Assembly (NCBI RefSeq): GCF_011762045.1
Contig: NZ_JAASQS010000004.1
Span: 248,001-312,000, forward strand
Origin: Rhizomicrobium electricum
GTDB taxonomy: Bacteria > Pseudomonadota > Alphaproteobacteria > Micropepsales > Micropepsaceae
DNA length: 64,000 nt
Reading direction: 5' to 3'
Shown: positions 1 to 8,766 of the stretch, one piece after another
Position numbering within the stretch: the first letter of the stretch is position 1
Layout of the letters: each line of letters opens with the position of its first letter
Program-made: the position numbers and the translations under genes
The notes under the pieces: generated by a model
Databases searched by the model: none
Told to the model about the DNA's origin: nothing
What the model saw: the letters and a program-made list of their open reading frames with translations, nothing else

Positions 1-387
1 AATGTGCCGGCCGATTTGATCTTCGTCGAAGCGGTGTTCGAAGGCTCGCGCGACGAGCCCGCTGCGGTGAAGGCGCGCACGGAAGAACTCCTCGCCCGCC
101 GCGAGGAAAGCCAGCCGATCCGGTCTAAGACCGGCGGGTCGACGTTCAAGAATCCGCCGGGCGCCAAGGCCTGGAAGCTGATCGAAGAAGCAGGCTGCCG
201 CGGACTGCGCCATGGCGAAGCGATGGTGTCCGACGTCCACTGCAATTTCCTCATCAATCTTGGTGAGGCGCATGCGGCCGATATCGAGGCGCTGGGCGAG
301 GAAGTTCGTGCCCGCGTCAAGGAAAAATCCGGCATCGAGCTGGAATGGGAAATCAAAAGGGTGGGAACGCCCGGAGCGCAAAGATGA
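1..387 (+). CDS. murB: UDP-N-acetylenolpyruvoylglucosamine reductase, C-terminal part (cut by left edge)
   Basis: MurB reduces UDP-GlcNAc-enolpyruvate to UDP-MurNAc with NADPH and FAD in the cytoplasm, an early step of peptidoglycan precursor synthesis. Only about the last 128 codons are present; the frame is open at base 1. The visible part carries the family's C-terminal signatures: TGGSTFKNP, whose Ser is the proton donor in the family, then [20 protein letters not shown], and the closing stretch [10 protein letters not shown] with the conserved Glu. The stop codon overlaps the ATG of ddl (ATGA at 384-387), which fits translational coupling in the division and cell wall cluster. The identity is secure; the N-terminal FAD-binding part lies outside the window. 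Confidence 0.95.
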   Translation, partial: NVPADLIFVEAVFEGSRDEPAAVKARTEELLARREESQPIRSKTGGSTFKNPPGAKAWKLIEEAGCRGLRHGEAMVSDVHCNFLINLGEAHAADIEALGEEVRARVKEKSGIELEWEIKRVGTPGAQR

Positions 388-1301
388 CGAGAGTTGTTGT
401 TCTGCTGGGTGGGCGTTCCTCCGAACGCGAAGTGAGCTTGGTATCGGGTCAGGGCTGCGCCGGCGCGCTGCGCGAGGAAGGTTTCGACGTGGTCGAACTC
501 GACCCCAGTGTCGGCGATTTTCCGGCCGCGCTGCAGGCCGCCAAGCCCGATGTCGTGTTCAACGCGTTGCACGGCCGTTTCGGCGAGGACGGTACCGTCC
601 AGGGCCTGCTCGAACTTCTGCGCATTCCCTATACCCATTCGGGCGTGCTGGCGTCCGCGCTCGCCATGCACAAGCAGCGTACCAAGGACATCTATGCCCG
701 CGCCGGCGTGCCGATCGTCAATTCGATCGTGGTCGACCGCAAGGCGGCCGCCGCGGCACACCTGATGGAGCCGCCGTATGTCGTGAAGCCGGTCTGCGAA
801 GGCTCGTCGGTCGGCGTGTTCATCGTGCGCAAGGGCGACAACCGTCCGCCGGAAGAACTCGCCAGCGCACAATGGGCGGACAGCGGTTTGTGGATGGTCG
901 AAGAATTCGTGCCCGGCCGCGAACTGACCGTCGCCGTGATGGGTACTCAGGCGCTTGCCGTCACCGAAATCACCACCAGCCTCGAATTCTACGATTATCA
1001 GGCCAAATACGCCGCCGGCGGTTCGCGTCACATCCTGCCGGCACCGATTCCGGATCTCGCCGCGGCCGAAGCGATGAAGTTGGCCGAAATGGCGCATGCC
1101 GCGCTTGGCTGCCGTGGCGTGTCGCGCACCGATTTCCGTTACGACGACTCGAACGGCAAGCATCGCCTCGTCGCGCTCGAGACCAACACCCAGCCCGGCA
1201 TGACGCCGACCTCGCTGGTGCCCGAACAAGCCGCTTTGAAAGGCATCAGCTATCGCGCACTGTGCCGATGGATCGTGGAGGACGCTTCGTGCGACCGGTG
1301 A
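384..1301 (+). CDS. ddl: D-alanine--D-alanine ligase
   Basis: Ddl is a cytoplasmic ATP-grasp enzyme that joins two D-Ala residues for the peptidoglycan pentapeptide. The 305-residue product has the usual length. It opens with [19 protein letters not shown], followed by [21 protein letters not shown], the ATP-grasp loop EGSSVGV, and the C-terminal metal and substrate motif ETNTQPGMT. The start at 384 is chosen because it overlaps the murB stop by 4 nt and gives the family N-terminus; an in-frame ATG at 345 would add a 13-residue tail unlike Ddl. It lies between murB and ftsQ, the normal alphaproteobacterial order, and its stop at 1301 lies 10 nt inside ftsQ. Confidence 0.97.
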   Translation: MTRVVVLLGGRSSEREVSLVSGQGCAGALREEGFDVVELDPSVGDFPAALQAAKPDVVFNALHGRFGEDGTVQGLLELLRIPYTHSGVLASALAMHKQRTKDIYARAGVPIVNSIVVDRKAAAAAHLMEPPYVVKPVCEGSSVGVFIVRKGDNRPPEELASAQWADSGLWMVEEFVPGRELTVAVMGTQALAVTEITTSLEFYDYQAKYAAGGSRHILPAPIPDLAAAEAMKLAEMAHAALGCRGVSRTDFRYDDSNGKHRLVALETNTQPGMTPTSLVPEQAALKGISYRALCRWIVEDASCDR

Positions 1302-2233
1302 GCAAGGAACGCCCGTCTGAACGCACGCGCGGCCGTTCGAGCCGCAGCCCGGCACGCGGCATCACCCGCGGACGCCAGGAAGCACCGCGCCGTGCCAAGC
1401 GTTCGGGCGGCTTCTGGCCGATGGTCGGTAGTTTCTTCGCATCGGTGTTCAGCCCGCGCCATCCGATGGTGCTGCTCACGATCGTCGTCGTGATGCTTGC
1501 CGTTGCGGCAGCGATCATTACCGGCGGAGCGATCCCGCGCACCATCCACAAGACCGATGTGGCCGCGACGACGCTGGTCGATCACGCCGGTTTCGGCGTC
1601 GCGCAGGTGCATCTGTCGGGCAATGCCCGCACCAAGCCGGACGAGATCATGGGCGGCCTCGGGATCAAGGCCGGCCAGTCGATCTTTGCGATCAATCTCA
1701 GGACGGCACGGGCGCGGCTTTTGACGCTGCCGTGGGTGGCCGATGCCGAAATTCACCGCCGCTATCCCGACGACATCAGCGTTCAGATCGTCGAACGGGT
1801 CCCTTATGCGCGCTGGCAGACCCCGAACGGCGTCGTGCTGGTCGAGCGCAAGGGGCGCGTCATCACCGGTGACGACACCAACGAGTTCGGCAAACTGCCG
1901 CTCCTGATCGGCGGCGGAGCCCCCGAACACGCCGACGGCTTCATCGAAGCGGTGGCGCATCACCGTGCCGTCGCCGCCCGCGTCAAGGCCTACCAGTATC
2001 AATCGGGCCGGCGCTGGAACCTGCTTCTCGACAACGGCGTCGTTGTCAAACTGCCGGAGACCGGCTGGGACGTCCAGATCCGGGAACTCGACCGTTACAT
2101 CGTCGAAGACGGCATCCTTGAGACCAACATCCGCGAAATCGATTTACGGCCGACCTCTCCTTACTTCTTTGTCGTCAACCGCGACGGCACTCCGGCCAAG
2201 GAGAAGAAGCCCGAAACGGGGAGTGCGATCTGA
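1289..2233 (+). CDS. ftsQ: Cell division protein FtsQ
   Basis: FtsQ is a bitopic inner-membrane protein that links early and late divisome proteins through its periplasmic POTRA and beta domains. The product is 314 aa. It has a very basic cytoplasmic N-terminus, one transmembrane helix around residues 60-80, and a POTRA domain at about 98-170 starting near [11 protein letters not shown]. The segment [15 protein letters not shown] is typical of FtsQ. I choose GTG at 1289 because GGAGGA at 1277-1282 sits at good distance. ATG 1268 and GTG 1298 in the same frame are alternatives. The gene overlaps the ddl end and its stop overlaps the ftsA start. Confidence 0.93.
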   Translation: MRPVSKERPSERTRGRSSRSPARGITRGRQEAPRRAKRSGGFWPMVGSFFASVFSPRHPMVLLTIVVVMLAVAAAIITGGAIPRTIHKTDVAATTLVDHAGFGVAQVHLSGNARTKPDEIMGGLGIKAGQSIFAINLRTARARLLTLPWVADAEIHRRYPDDISVQIVERVPYARWQTPNGVVLVERKGRVITGDDTNEFGKLPLLIGGGAPEHADGFIEAVAHHRAVAARVKAYQYQSGRRWNLLLDNGVVVKLPETGWDVQIRELDRYIVEDGILETNIREIDLRPTSPYFFVVNRDGTPAKEKKPETGSAI

Positions 2234-3513
2234 TGGGTGAAACGGTGCGCATGCGAGCCGGCGAGGGGATGCCGGCCTACCGCACGGGCCTAGTGGCGGT
2301 CCTCGATGTCGGATCGACCAAGACGGTGTGTCTGATCGCACGCTGCGAGCCGGGGCAGATCAAGGTGGTGGGTACCGCTTTGCGCGAGACCCGCGGCCTT
2401 CGGGGCGGCACGGTGATGGAGATGACCGCGGTCGAGGAGTCGATCCGCGATTGCGTCGCCGCGGCGGAGAACATTGCCGATGCGCGTATCCAGAATGTGC
2501 TGCTCTCGGTCAATTGCGGCAGTCCGGCCTCGATCACCGCGCGGGCGGTGATGGCGCTCGATGGCGCCGAAGTCACCGACGATATCCTGCGCCAGCTTCT
2601 GGCCGAGGGCCGTGCCCGCTGCCAGCTCGATGGCCATGTCGTGATCCAGTCGATGCCGACCTCCTACGTAGTCGACGAGTCGCTGGGCGTGCGCGATCCG
2701 TCCGGCATGGTCGGGCAGCGCATCGGCGTTTCGATGCATGCGGTGGCGGTGAAGCCGACTGCGCTCGCCAATCTCAGGCTGGCGGTCGAACGTTGTCACC
2801 TCAATGTCGCAGCTTCGCTGTTCGCCCCCTATGCGTCGGGCCTGTCGGTCCTCACCGACGACGAGAAACTGCTCGGCTGCACCATTCTCGACATGGGCGG
2901 CGGCTGCACCTCGATTGCCGTCTTCCTCGAAGGCCATCTCGTCCATGCCGACGTGGTGCCGATCGGCGGCCAGGCGGTGACCAACGATCTCGCCGTCATG
3001 CTGTCGTCGCCGGTGGCGGCGGCCGAACGGGCCAAGGTGCTCTACGGCGCGGCCCTGGGCGATCTCGAATCCGGCGCCGACGTCGTTTCGGTGCCGCAGA
3101 TGGGCGAAGAGAACGAAGAGGGCGACTTGCGCGTTCCCCGTTCAATGCTGACGCGGATCATCCAGGCCCGTCTCGAAGAGACCTTCGGCGAGGTGCAGAA
3201 GCGTCTGCGTGACTCAGGCTACGATGTCGCTGCAGGGCGCCGGCTGGTCTTGACAGGCGGCGCGAGTCAGTTGGCGGGCGCGCGCGAACTCGCCGCCCGC
3301 GTCTTGAACAAGCAGGTCCGCGTCGGACGTCCGCGGCCGCAAAGCGGAATGCCCGCTTCTTCGGCAGGGCCTGACTACGCGACCGCCATCGGTTTGTTGA
3401 TGGCGGGCGCAACGATGCCGCCGGAGGTGTTGAATCCGGAACTTGCACTGCAACGCGAAGAAAATGGAACGAAAGGATGGCTCTCACGGTTGACCGGAGG
3501 GCTCATCGGATGA
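2233..3513 (+). CDS. ftsA: Cell division protein FtsA
   Basis: FtsA is the actin-like ATPase that tethers FtsZ filaments to the inner membrane. The 426-aa product contains the phosphate 1 motif VLDVGSTKT near residue 25, the phosphate 2 motif LDMGGGCTSIAV, and the adenosine motif VLTGGASQLAG. It ends in an amphipathic segment, GWLSRLTGGLIG, which matches the FtsA membrane-targeting helix. The ATG at 2233 overlaps the ftsQ stop. Residues 1-15 precede the usual start of homology, so a start at the later ATG (MPAYRTG) is possible. A 71-nt spacer separates it from ftsZ. Confidence 0.96.
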   Translation: MGETVRMRAGEGMPAYRTGLVAVLDVGSTKTVCLIARCEPGQIKVVGTALRETRGLRGGTVMEMTAVEESIRDCVAAAENIADARIQNVLLSVNCGSPASITARAVMALDGAEVTDDILRQLLAEGRARCQLDGHVVIQSMPTSYVVDESLGVRDPSGMVGQRIGVSMHAVAVKPTALANLRLAVERCHLNVAASLFAPYASGLSVLTDDEKLLGCTILDMGGGCTSIAVFLEGHLVHADVVPIGGQAVTNDLAVMLSSPVAAAERAKVLYGAALGDLESGADVVSVPQMGEENEEGDLRVPRSMLTRIIQARLEETFGEVQKRLRDSGYDVAAGRRLVLTGGASQLAGARELAARVLNKQVRVGRPRPQSGMPASSAGPDYATAIGLLMAGATMPPEVLNPELALQREENGTKGWLSRLTGGLIG

Positions 3514-3535
3514 TTCAACGATAAGAATGTGATTC
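3512..3535. promoter_or_regulatory. Two GANTC (CcrM-type) sites in the ftsA-ftsZ spacer
   Basis: GATTC occurs at 3512-3516 and 3531-3535, 70 and 50 bp before the ftsZ start. GANTC is the methylation site of CcrM in alphaproteobacteria, and in Caulobacter such sites in the ftsZ promoter are needed for GcrA/CcrM-dependent transcription. The sites are seen directly; the regulatory role is inferred by analogy. Confidence 0.5.
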
Positions 3536-3584
3536 GCTTTGGGCTAATGGCGGCGACAAGCGCGACCAGCCAAGGAGAGTAAAG

Positions 3585-5135
3585 ATGTCGATCAGTTTCA
3601 AAGCGCCAGAACCGCAGGAACTTCGCCCCCGCATCACCGTCCTTGGCGTCGGTGGCGCCGGCGGCAATGCGGTCAACAACATGATTGCCTCCAAGCTGGA
3701 AGGCGTGGAGTTCGTGGTCGCCAACACCGACTCCCAGGCACTGGCCGGATCGAAGGCCGAGCGCCGGGTCCAGCTCGGGGCCCACGTGACGGAAGGCCAG
3801 GGCGCCGGCGCCCAGCCCGATATCGGTCGCGCCGCCGCCGAAGAGACGCTCGATGAGATCATGGAGCACCTGCGCGAATCCCACATGGTGTTCATCACCG
3901 CCGGCATGGGCGGCGGCACCGGCACCGGTGCGGCTCCGGTCATCGCCCGCGCGGTGCGCGAGGCGGGTATCCTCACTGTCGGCGTGGTCACCAAGCCGTT
4001 CGCCTTCGAAGGCGAGCGCCGCATGCGGATCGCCGAAAAGGGGATCGCCGAACTGCAGCAGTTCGTGCACACCCTGATCGTCATCCCCAACCAGAACCTG
4101 TTCCGCGTCGCCAACGACCGCACCACCTTCGCCCAGGCCTTCGCCATGGCCGACGACGTGCTGCATGCCGGCGTGCGCGGCGTCACCGACCTGATCGTCT
4201 GCCCCGGCCTGATCAACCTCGACTTTGCCGACATCAAGTCGGTGATCACCGAGATGGGCAAGGCGATGATGGGCACCGGCGAGGCCGAGGGCGAAGATCG
4301 CGCCCAGAAGGCCGCCGACATGGCCATCTCCAACCCGCTGCTCGACGACGTGTCGATGAAGGGCGCCCGCGGCGTGCTGATCAACATCACCGGCGGTCCC
4401 GACCTCGGCCTGTTCGAAGTCGAAGCGGCGGCCAATCGCATCCGCGCCGAAGTCGATTCCGACGCCAACATCATCTTCGGCAATACCATCCTCGACGACA
4501 TGGAAGGCCGCATCCGCGTCAGCGTGGTCGCGACCGGCATCGAGGCGGCCGAAATGCGGGTGGGCAAGAACATCGAGCAATTCCCGGCCCGCGCCAAGCC
4601 GCGTCCGGTCGACATGCTGAAGGCCGCGGCCGCCAGCGTGCAGAAGCCGGTCGCGCCTCCGCCGCCACCTCCGCCGCCGGCCCCGGCGATGTCGGCCAAT
4701 CAGGTACATCGCCGCATCGAGGACCTCGAAGCCGGCCTTACGCCGACGCCGCATAGCACGGCCGAAGCCATGATCCTCGGCAACAACGATCTGCCGCCGG
4801 CCGATTTGCCGCCACCGGCGCCCGAGCCGCTGCCGCAGGCGCGTCCGATGGCCGAAGAGGTCATCCCGGTCCGTCACGAACCCGAACGCAAGCGCCGTGG
4901 CATCTTCGGCTGGGGCCGCAAGGAAGAACGGCACGTCGAACCGGCGCCGCACGTCCAGCAGCCGGTTCAGCACCGTCAGCCGGCGCCGCAGCAGCCGCGC
5001 GCACTGGCCCAGGCCGAACCGATCCGCCCGGCGCCGCAGCAGCCGGTCGTGCCGCAAGGCTCCGACCTGTTCGGCGATCAAAAGAGCGGCGACCAGTTCG
5101 AAATCCCGGCCTTCCTGCGCCGCCAGACGAACTGA
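3585..5135 (+). CDS. ftsZ: Cell division protein FtsZ
   Basis: FtsZ is the tubulin-like GTPase that forms the cytokinetic ring. The 516-aa product has the GTP-binding signature [10 protein letters not shown] near residues 106-115 and the T7 loop NLDFADIK near residue 211. A long Pro/Gln/Ala-rich linker runs from about residue 350 to 500. The C-terminal peptide EIPAFLRRQ is the docking site for FtsA and other partners. The long linker is typical of alphaproteobacteria. The ribosome site is AAGGAGAG before ATG 3585. The spacer before it carries two GANTC sites, and a strong intrinsic terminator follows at 5161, so ftsZ ends the transcription unit. Confidence 0.98.
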   Translation: MSISFKAPEPQELRPRITVLGVGGAGGNAVNNMIASKLEGVEFVVANTDSQALAGSKAERRVQLGAHVTEGQGAGAQPDIGRAAAEETLDEIMEHLRESHMVFITAGMGGGTGTGAAPVIARAVREAGILTVGVVTKPFAFEGERRMRIAEKGIAELQQFVHTLIVIPNQNLFRVANDRTTFAQAFAMADDVLHAGVRGVTDLIVCPGLINLDFADIKSVITEMGKAMMGTGEAEGEDRAQKAADMAISNPLLDDVSMKGARGVLINITGGPDLGLFEVEAAANRIRAEVDSDANIIFGNTILDDMEGRIRVSVVATGIEAAEMRVGKNIEQFPARAKPRPVDMLKAAAASVQKPVAPPPPPPPPAPAMSANQVHRRIEDLEAGLTPTPHSTAEAMILGNNDLPPADLPPPAPEPLPQARPMAEEVIPVRHEPERKRRGIFGWGRKEERHVEPAPHVQQPVQHRQPAPQQPRALAQAEPIRPAPQQPVVPQGSDLFGDQKSGDQFEIPAFLRRQTN

Positions 5136-5160
5136 TCGGTCTCGAATACGCTACAAACAA

Positions 5161-5189
5161 GGGCGCGTTCTTCGGAGCGCGCCCTTTTT
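5161..5189 (+). terminator. Intrinsic terminator after ftsZ
   Basis: GGGCGCG (5161-5167) pairs with CGCGCCC (5178-5184), with a 10-nt loop, and is followed directly by five T residues. It ends 25 nt after the ftsZ stop and 15 nt before the next gene. Confidence 0.9.
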
Positions 5190-5204
5190 CGTAGGAGATC
5201 GCCG

Positions 5205-5864
5205 ATGACCGCCTGCCTGACACCCGGACCAATGCCGCGACCGGTCGTGCTGGAAGGACGAAGTGTCCGCGTCCGGCCCTTGGTGGTCGCCAGCGATGCC
5301 GGCCCATTGTTTGACGCCCTCAGCCCCGACCTCGAGCGTACTTATCAGTTCCTGCAGGCCTCGGCGCCATCCGGTTCCGGCGTGTTCGCCAGTCTGCTCG
5401 CCGACTGGCAGGCCAACCCCGCCACGCTGCAATTCCTGTTCGAGGACAAAGCCAGCGGCCGCCCGGCCGGGACCGCCAGCTTCATGCGCATCGCGCCCGA
5501 GCACCGGGTGCTCGAAGTCGGGTTCGTGGTGATGGCGCCCTGGGCGCAACGCTCGATGCTCGCCACCGAAGCGCATTACCTCCTGGCGCGGCATGTGTTC
5601 GAGGATCTCGGCTACCGCCGCTACGAATGGAAATGCGACGACCGCAATCTGCGCTCGAGGAAAGCGGCCGAACGGCTCGGCTTTGTCTATGAGGGCGTGT
5701 TCCGCGCCCATATGATCGTCAAAGGCCACAACCGCGACACCGCCTGGTTCGCGATCGTCGATGCCGATTGGCCGGGCGTGAAAGCGGGCTTCGAGCGCTG
5801 GCTCGCCCCCAACAACTTCGATGCCGACGGCCGCCAACGCCAAAGCCTCGCCGCCTTGCGCTAA
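5205..5864 (+). CDS. GNAT acetyltransferase of the RimJ/RimL type
   Basis: This 219-aa protein has the GNAT fold of the RimJ/RimL branch, which transfers acetyl from acetyl-CoA to amino groups of proteins or small molecules. The C-terminal half shows the branch pattern YEWKCDDRNLRSRKAAERLGF followed closely by GVFRAHMIVKGHNRDTAWF (split here only for description). The substrate cannot be told from sequence. AGGAG at 5193-5197 supports ATG 5205. It has its own ribosome site after the ftsZ terminator and is probably transcribed separately. Codon use looks like its neighbours. I am sure of the family, not of the function. Confidence 0.85.
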   Translation: MTACLTPGPMPRPVVLEGRSVRVRPLVVASDAGPLFDALSPDLERTYQFLQASAPSGSGVFASLLADWQANPATLQFLFEDKASGRPAGTASFMRIAPEHRVLEVGFVVMAPWAQRSMLATEAHYLLARHVFEDLGYRRYEWKCDDRNLRSRKAAERLGFVYEGVFRAHMIVKGHNRDTAWFAIVDADWPGVKAGFERWLAPNNFDADGRQRQSLAALR

Positions 5865-5890
5865 AAAAATGGCCTCCGAAGGAGGCCTTG
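5863..5890 (-). terminator. Intrinsic terminator acting on the minus strand
   Basis: GGCCTCC (5871-5877) and GGAGGCC (5882-5888) form a 7-bp hairpin with a GAAA loop. On the minus strand it is followed by a run of seven T (A at 5863-5869). On the plus strand it has no T run, so it should end leftward transcription coming from about 6240. It touches the stop codon of the GNAT gene. Confidence 0.75.
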
Positions 5891-6243
5891 AAAAGAAGAG
5901 ACTCTGGAAGCTGGGGCGCCAGCGAGCGCCGCACTCAAGCGGCGAATGACTGGTCACAGTCCGCTTTCTCAACAGACCGCGCAGACAAGCCATCAGCAAG
6001 CGCAAGAAGCCGGAAATTTCGCCATTTCCGATTGCGCTCCGGTGCCGCCGCCGTACGCCACTGCCCGCAGGTCTCACGTGGTTATGCACGGACTTACGCC
6101 GGTCCTTCGCCAGGCTTGCCCGCAACGCGCACGAGCGCGCATGCAGGTCCTATTATGTCTCGTGAGTGCGAGGCAGGGCTCAGCTACGGCCCGTTCCCGC
6201 GTGCTTTGTCGGCGATCCTCTTTTTAAAAACAGCACGCGGAGT
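5863..6243 (-). ncRNA. Candidate structured transcript of about 375 nt, function unknown
   Basis: The stretch of 526 nt between the GNAT gene and the membrane protein at 6391 holds no convincing gene. On the minus strand it is bounded by a promoter-like element at 6270-6244 and an intrinsic terminator at 5863-5890. In between are many hairpins: CCGCGTGCT (6198-6206) with AGCACGCGG (6233-6241), CGCCGC with GCGGCG at 5928-5945, GACTG-GTCA-CAGTC near 5950, and GCGCAA/TTGCGC enclosing GGAAAT/ATTTCC near 6000-6037. No conserved core of RNase P RNA, tmRNA, 6S or SRP RNA is visible. A short leaderless peptide cannot be excluded. The RNA itself is an inference. Confidence 0.35.
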
Positions 6244-6270
6244 GTATAGAACAAAAAGGGAACATGCAAG
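6244..6270 (-). promoter_or_regulatory. Minus-strand promoter with a LexA-type box
   Basis: Read on the minus strand, TTGCAT (6270-6265) and TATACA (6249-6244) resemble -35 and -10 elements. The 15 nt between them are exactly GTTC-CCTTTTT-GTTC, the alphaproteobacterial LexA box GTTC-N7-GTTC (plus coordinates 6250-6264). The 15-bp spacing is short for a sigma-70 promoter. About one chance match of this 8-base pattern is expected in a window this size, so the placement between promoter elements is the main support. Confidence 0.45.
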
Positions 6271-6390
6271 AGGTTTGTGAGACCCGCAACGTTCTTCAGG
6301 GCGCGACGCATTCGTAAATCAATGCCGAATTCCCCAGGTGCCCTAAGCCCGCTTTGCGCCAGAACACGACATTGCACCTTAACTGCGTGC

Positions 6391-6657
6391 CTAATTTGGC
6401 TGCCGCGCCCAACGGATTACTCGCTCCAGGAAGATCACAATCGCGAGGATCAGCAAAGGCAGAACAATCCCAGCGATAAAGATCAGCGTGAGATTTCCGG
6501 CTAATTCCGAACCAAGATCACTGTGAGGACCGGCCGCGCAAAACGTCGCCAGACCGGCATATGGATCGCAGTTTGAGAGCAACTTGAAACACAGGAACGC
6601 GAGCCAGGTCAGACTAGCCGCCGACCACAGCCACAGAAGTGTCCTTCGTGTCATCAC
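6391..6657 (-). CDS. Small membrane protein, function unknown
   Basis: This 88-residue product has two hydrophobic helices: one at about residues 8-27 (LLWLWSAASLTWLAFLCF) and one at about 53-78 (NLTLIFIAGIVLPLLILAIV). A Cys-containing loop of some 25 residues lies between them, and the C-terminus is basic (ERVIRWARQPN). Both ends probably face the cytoplasm. I recognise no family. AGGGG lies about 12 nt before the ATG at 6657, and the ATG three bases later is an alternative start. It stands alone between the structured stretch on its left and a copy of a dispersed repeat on its right, so context gives no hint of function. Confidence 0.55.
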   Translation of the reverse strand: MMTRRTLLWLWSAASLTWLAFLCFKLLSNCDPYAGLATFCAAGPHSDLGSELAGNLTLIFIAGIVLPLLILAIVIFLERVIRWARQPN

Positions 6658-6720
6658 AGATCGATCCCCTGTCGGGTGGTGTCGCGCAACAGTCCAAGTC
6701 TATTCCGATCTGAGCCTCAC

Positions 6721-6825
6721 CGGAACGACCGTTCGTGGCGCGTTTCCGCCGTCGCCACGACGTCTGGAAACAGTCCAACTTCGGACCTAGGCCAACCGGC
6801 GATTTGGCGCCAATTCCGGTCATCC
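6721..6825. repeat. Dispersed intergenic repeat, copy 1
   Basis: This is the first of three diverged copies (6721, 8625, 9184). The 34-nt core at 6736-6769 starts TGGCGC and ends GTCTGGAA, and it aligns without gaps to the cores of the other copies. Copies 1 and 2 also share the 16 bases AACTTCGGACCTAGGC (here 6777-6792). It contains no gene. Confidence 0.6.
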
Positions 6826-6857
6826 ATTTCGCAGCGCACGGGGTGTAAAGTGGACTG

Positions 6858-7343
6858 ATGAAAAGGACGCACATATTCAGGTTTGGCTTTGCTGTCGTGC
6901 TGACATTGTGCACGTTGGCCGCCGCGCGAGCGCAGACCTGGGACAACATAAACGGCACGCCCCCGCCATCATCTGTAGAGAACTGGACCAGAGTGTCAGT
7001 CCTTGGCAAAAGGACTATCCTCTACATGATTTTATGGATTTCGCCGCAAAAGTTTGAACGGCAACCATTTGAATGGCACTTGGCGCTGCAAACAGATGAA
7101 TATCGGCGCGTCCAATCGTTACGCGGCAGTTTTCCTTGCTTAGATCGTGATGCAGCGGCCTCGGAGCTTCACCCGCTGCAAATTTCAGAATTTACGGCGG
7201 GAAAAGGTCAGACTGATTGCATATTGAGCAATAAAATCAGTTGCGCATACCTGATTAGGCTGGCTGGGCTTCCGGGCATACGCGGAATAGCAAAAAAGGA
7301 AGAACTGGTTCACGACCTCGCCGACGAGATTGGGTGTTCCTAA
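6858..7343 (+). CDS. Exported protein of unknown function
   Basis: The 161-aa product starts with a clear signal peptide, basic MKRTHIFRFGF then a hydrophobic stretch ending in LAAARAQ, so it should be exported to the periplasm. The mature part is about 135 residues with four Cys (LDRD segment, two around residues 120-127, and the penultimate residue), which could form disulfides. No family is recognised. It is flanked by a repeat copy upstream and by 220 nt without a gene downstream, where I see only faint resemblance to the same repeat near 7376-7490. It belongs to a group of small exported proteins in the block between ftsZ and lpxC. Confidence 0.6.
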   Translation: MKRTHIFRFGFAVVLTLCTLAAARAQTWDNINGTPPPSSVENWTRVSVLGKRTILYMILWISPQKFERQPFEWHLALQTDEYRRVQSLRGSFPCLDRDAAASELHPLQISEFTAGKGQTDCILSNKISCAYLIRLAGLPGIRGIAKKEELVHDLADEIGCS

Positions 7344-7563
7344 AGCGCGGGAAGCAGCTTCAACGACTCGCAGGGCAATGTCCGGAGTTGGCCGCGCTTA
7401 TGCGACCTTGTCGCAAAGTCCCATTCCGGCCCCAAACTCGCCCTTCGAGCTACTTCCGGGTTGCGCCACATCCGGTCATTCGCGTCGATCCATCATCTGA
7501 CGTAATCTGCGCCTTTCCGCCCACCGCGGCGGGAGGCTTTGATGTTGCCTCGGGGGGAAGCCG

Positions 7564-8583
7564 ATGATCGTGCGATTGTTTCTGTCCGCTGCGTGCGTGA
7601 TGATGGCATCAGCAAACGCCGAGCAGGTCCATTTCTCGGGCCATACGCGAGCGAATGAGACCTTGCTCCATGACGTTATGCAAAACGTGACGTTGATCAG
7701 CAAGGCACGCTTCAAGTGCGAAAGCCCCGATGCCGTCGAAAGCGAGACACTGTCGGACGATTTTGTCATGCCTGAAGTGCAACAGGCCGCGGGTGGCGCA
7801 AAGGTCCAATACGAGCGTTGGAAGGTCTCCTTGTGCGGGCATGTCGAGCCATTCGTCGTCGGTTACAGGTCCTCCCCGAATGGCAGAACGATGTTCCTTG
7901 TCTCGCAAGGCGATTCGAAAGAGAAACCAAGCGCGCTTCTTGTAATCGAAGACCCCGAAATCCACCGCAACCGGATAGCCGCCGAAAATGGCGATCCGAA
8001 TGCCCAGTTCGCATTGGGCCTTGCTTACCAGCAAGGAAGCAGCGTTCCAGTCGATTATGCTCAGGCGGCTGATTGGTACGCAAAAGCAGCGGCAGCCGGA
8101 CATGTCGCCGCCGAAGGCAGACTAGGCGAGTTGTACGAACGCGGGGCCGGTGTGGAAAAGAACCTTGCGAAGGCTGTCGCGTTATTTCGCAAAGCCGCCG
8201 AGGGCGGTGATCCGGTTGGACAACTCGATTTGGGTACTGCCTATGTAAACGGCAGCGGCGTGCCTCAAGATTACAACCAAGCACTCGCGTGGTATCAAAA
8301 ATCGGCGGCACAAAGTAATCCAAAAGCACAGTACGACATCGGCGCGATGTACATGAAGGGCGTCGGCGTCGCAAAGGATTATGCGGTTGCGCTGCAATGG
8401 TTTCGAAAGTCTGCGGCTGCGGGCGAGGCGCGAGGGCAGTTCGCGTTGGGCTACATGTACCAGATGGGTTGGGGTGTCGAGCAGGATTATGCTGAGGCAA
8501 GGGCGTGGTACGAAAAAGCAGCCGCACAGGGCGATGACATCGCAATCCAGTATCTGGCGCGTTTGAAAGCCTCAGGACATTGA
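7564..8583 (+). CDS. Exported Sel1-repeat (SLR) protein
   Basis: The 339-aa product has a signal peptide (residues 1-19, ending near SANA). An N-terminal domain of about 120 residues follows that I do not recognise. From about residue 145 there are five Sel1-like repeats, each with the pattern AQFALGxxYxxGxGVxxDYxxAxxWYxKAA. Sel1 repeats are helical pairs that act as protein-binding scaffolds; in bacteria they occur in signalling and envelope proteins. The partner is unknown. GGGGGAAGCCG precedes the ATG at 7564. The repeat part is certain; the role is not. Confidence 0.8.
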   Translation: MIVRLFLSAACVMMASANAEQVHFSGHTRANETLLHDVMQNVTLISKARFKCESPDAVESETLSDDFVMPEVQQAAGGAKVQYERWKVSLCGHVEPFVVGYRSSPNGRTMFLVSQGDSKEKPSALLVIEDPEIHRNRIAAENGDPNAQFALGLAYQQGSSVPVDYAQAADWYAKAAAAGHVAAEGRLGELYERGAGVEKNLAKAVALFRKAAEGGDPVGQLDLGTAYVNGSGVPQDYNQALAWYQKSAAQSNPKAQYDIGAMYMKGVGVAKDYAVALQWFRKSAAAGEARGQFALGYMYQMGWGVEQDYAEARAWYEKAAAQGDDIAIQYLARLKASGH

Positions 8584-8624
8584 CATGGGCCACTGGTGTG
8601 GCCCTCAAACAGCTTGGTTTTTAC

Positions 8625-8726
8625 GTCCAGAGTTGGCGCAAGGTCGCCGTCCCGCCAAAGTCTGGAATCGGTGCAACTTCGGACCTAGGCTGGTCGTCCG
8701 GCTTGCGCCAGGAACGGCCATTCTAG
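8625..8726. repeat. Dispersed intergenic repeat, copy 2
   Basis: The core at 8634-8667 matches copy 1 and copy 3 over 34 nt without gaps. The stretch AACTTCGGACCTAGGC at 8675-8690 is identical to copy 1. It lies between the Sel1 gene and the lipoprotein gene and holds no gene. Confidence 0.6.
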
Positions 8727-8766
8727 CGCGACCCCAAAGAGTATAGTTCTGTGGTAACGGCGGGGG

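Noticed and set aside
5863-6243. RNase P RNA, tmRNA or 6S RNA in the structured spacer
   Set aside because: The conserved RNase P core (GAAAGTCC-like), the tmRNA acceptor and tag, and the 6S bubble are not visible; the real tmRNA is at 38790-39091.
6180-6377. A 65-codon open frame on the minus strand across the LexA box
   Set aside because: It would start upstream of the promoter-like element and has no ribosome site; the box position argues against it.
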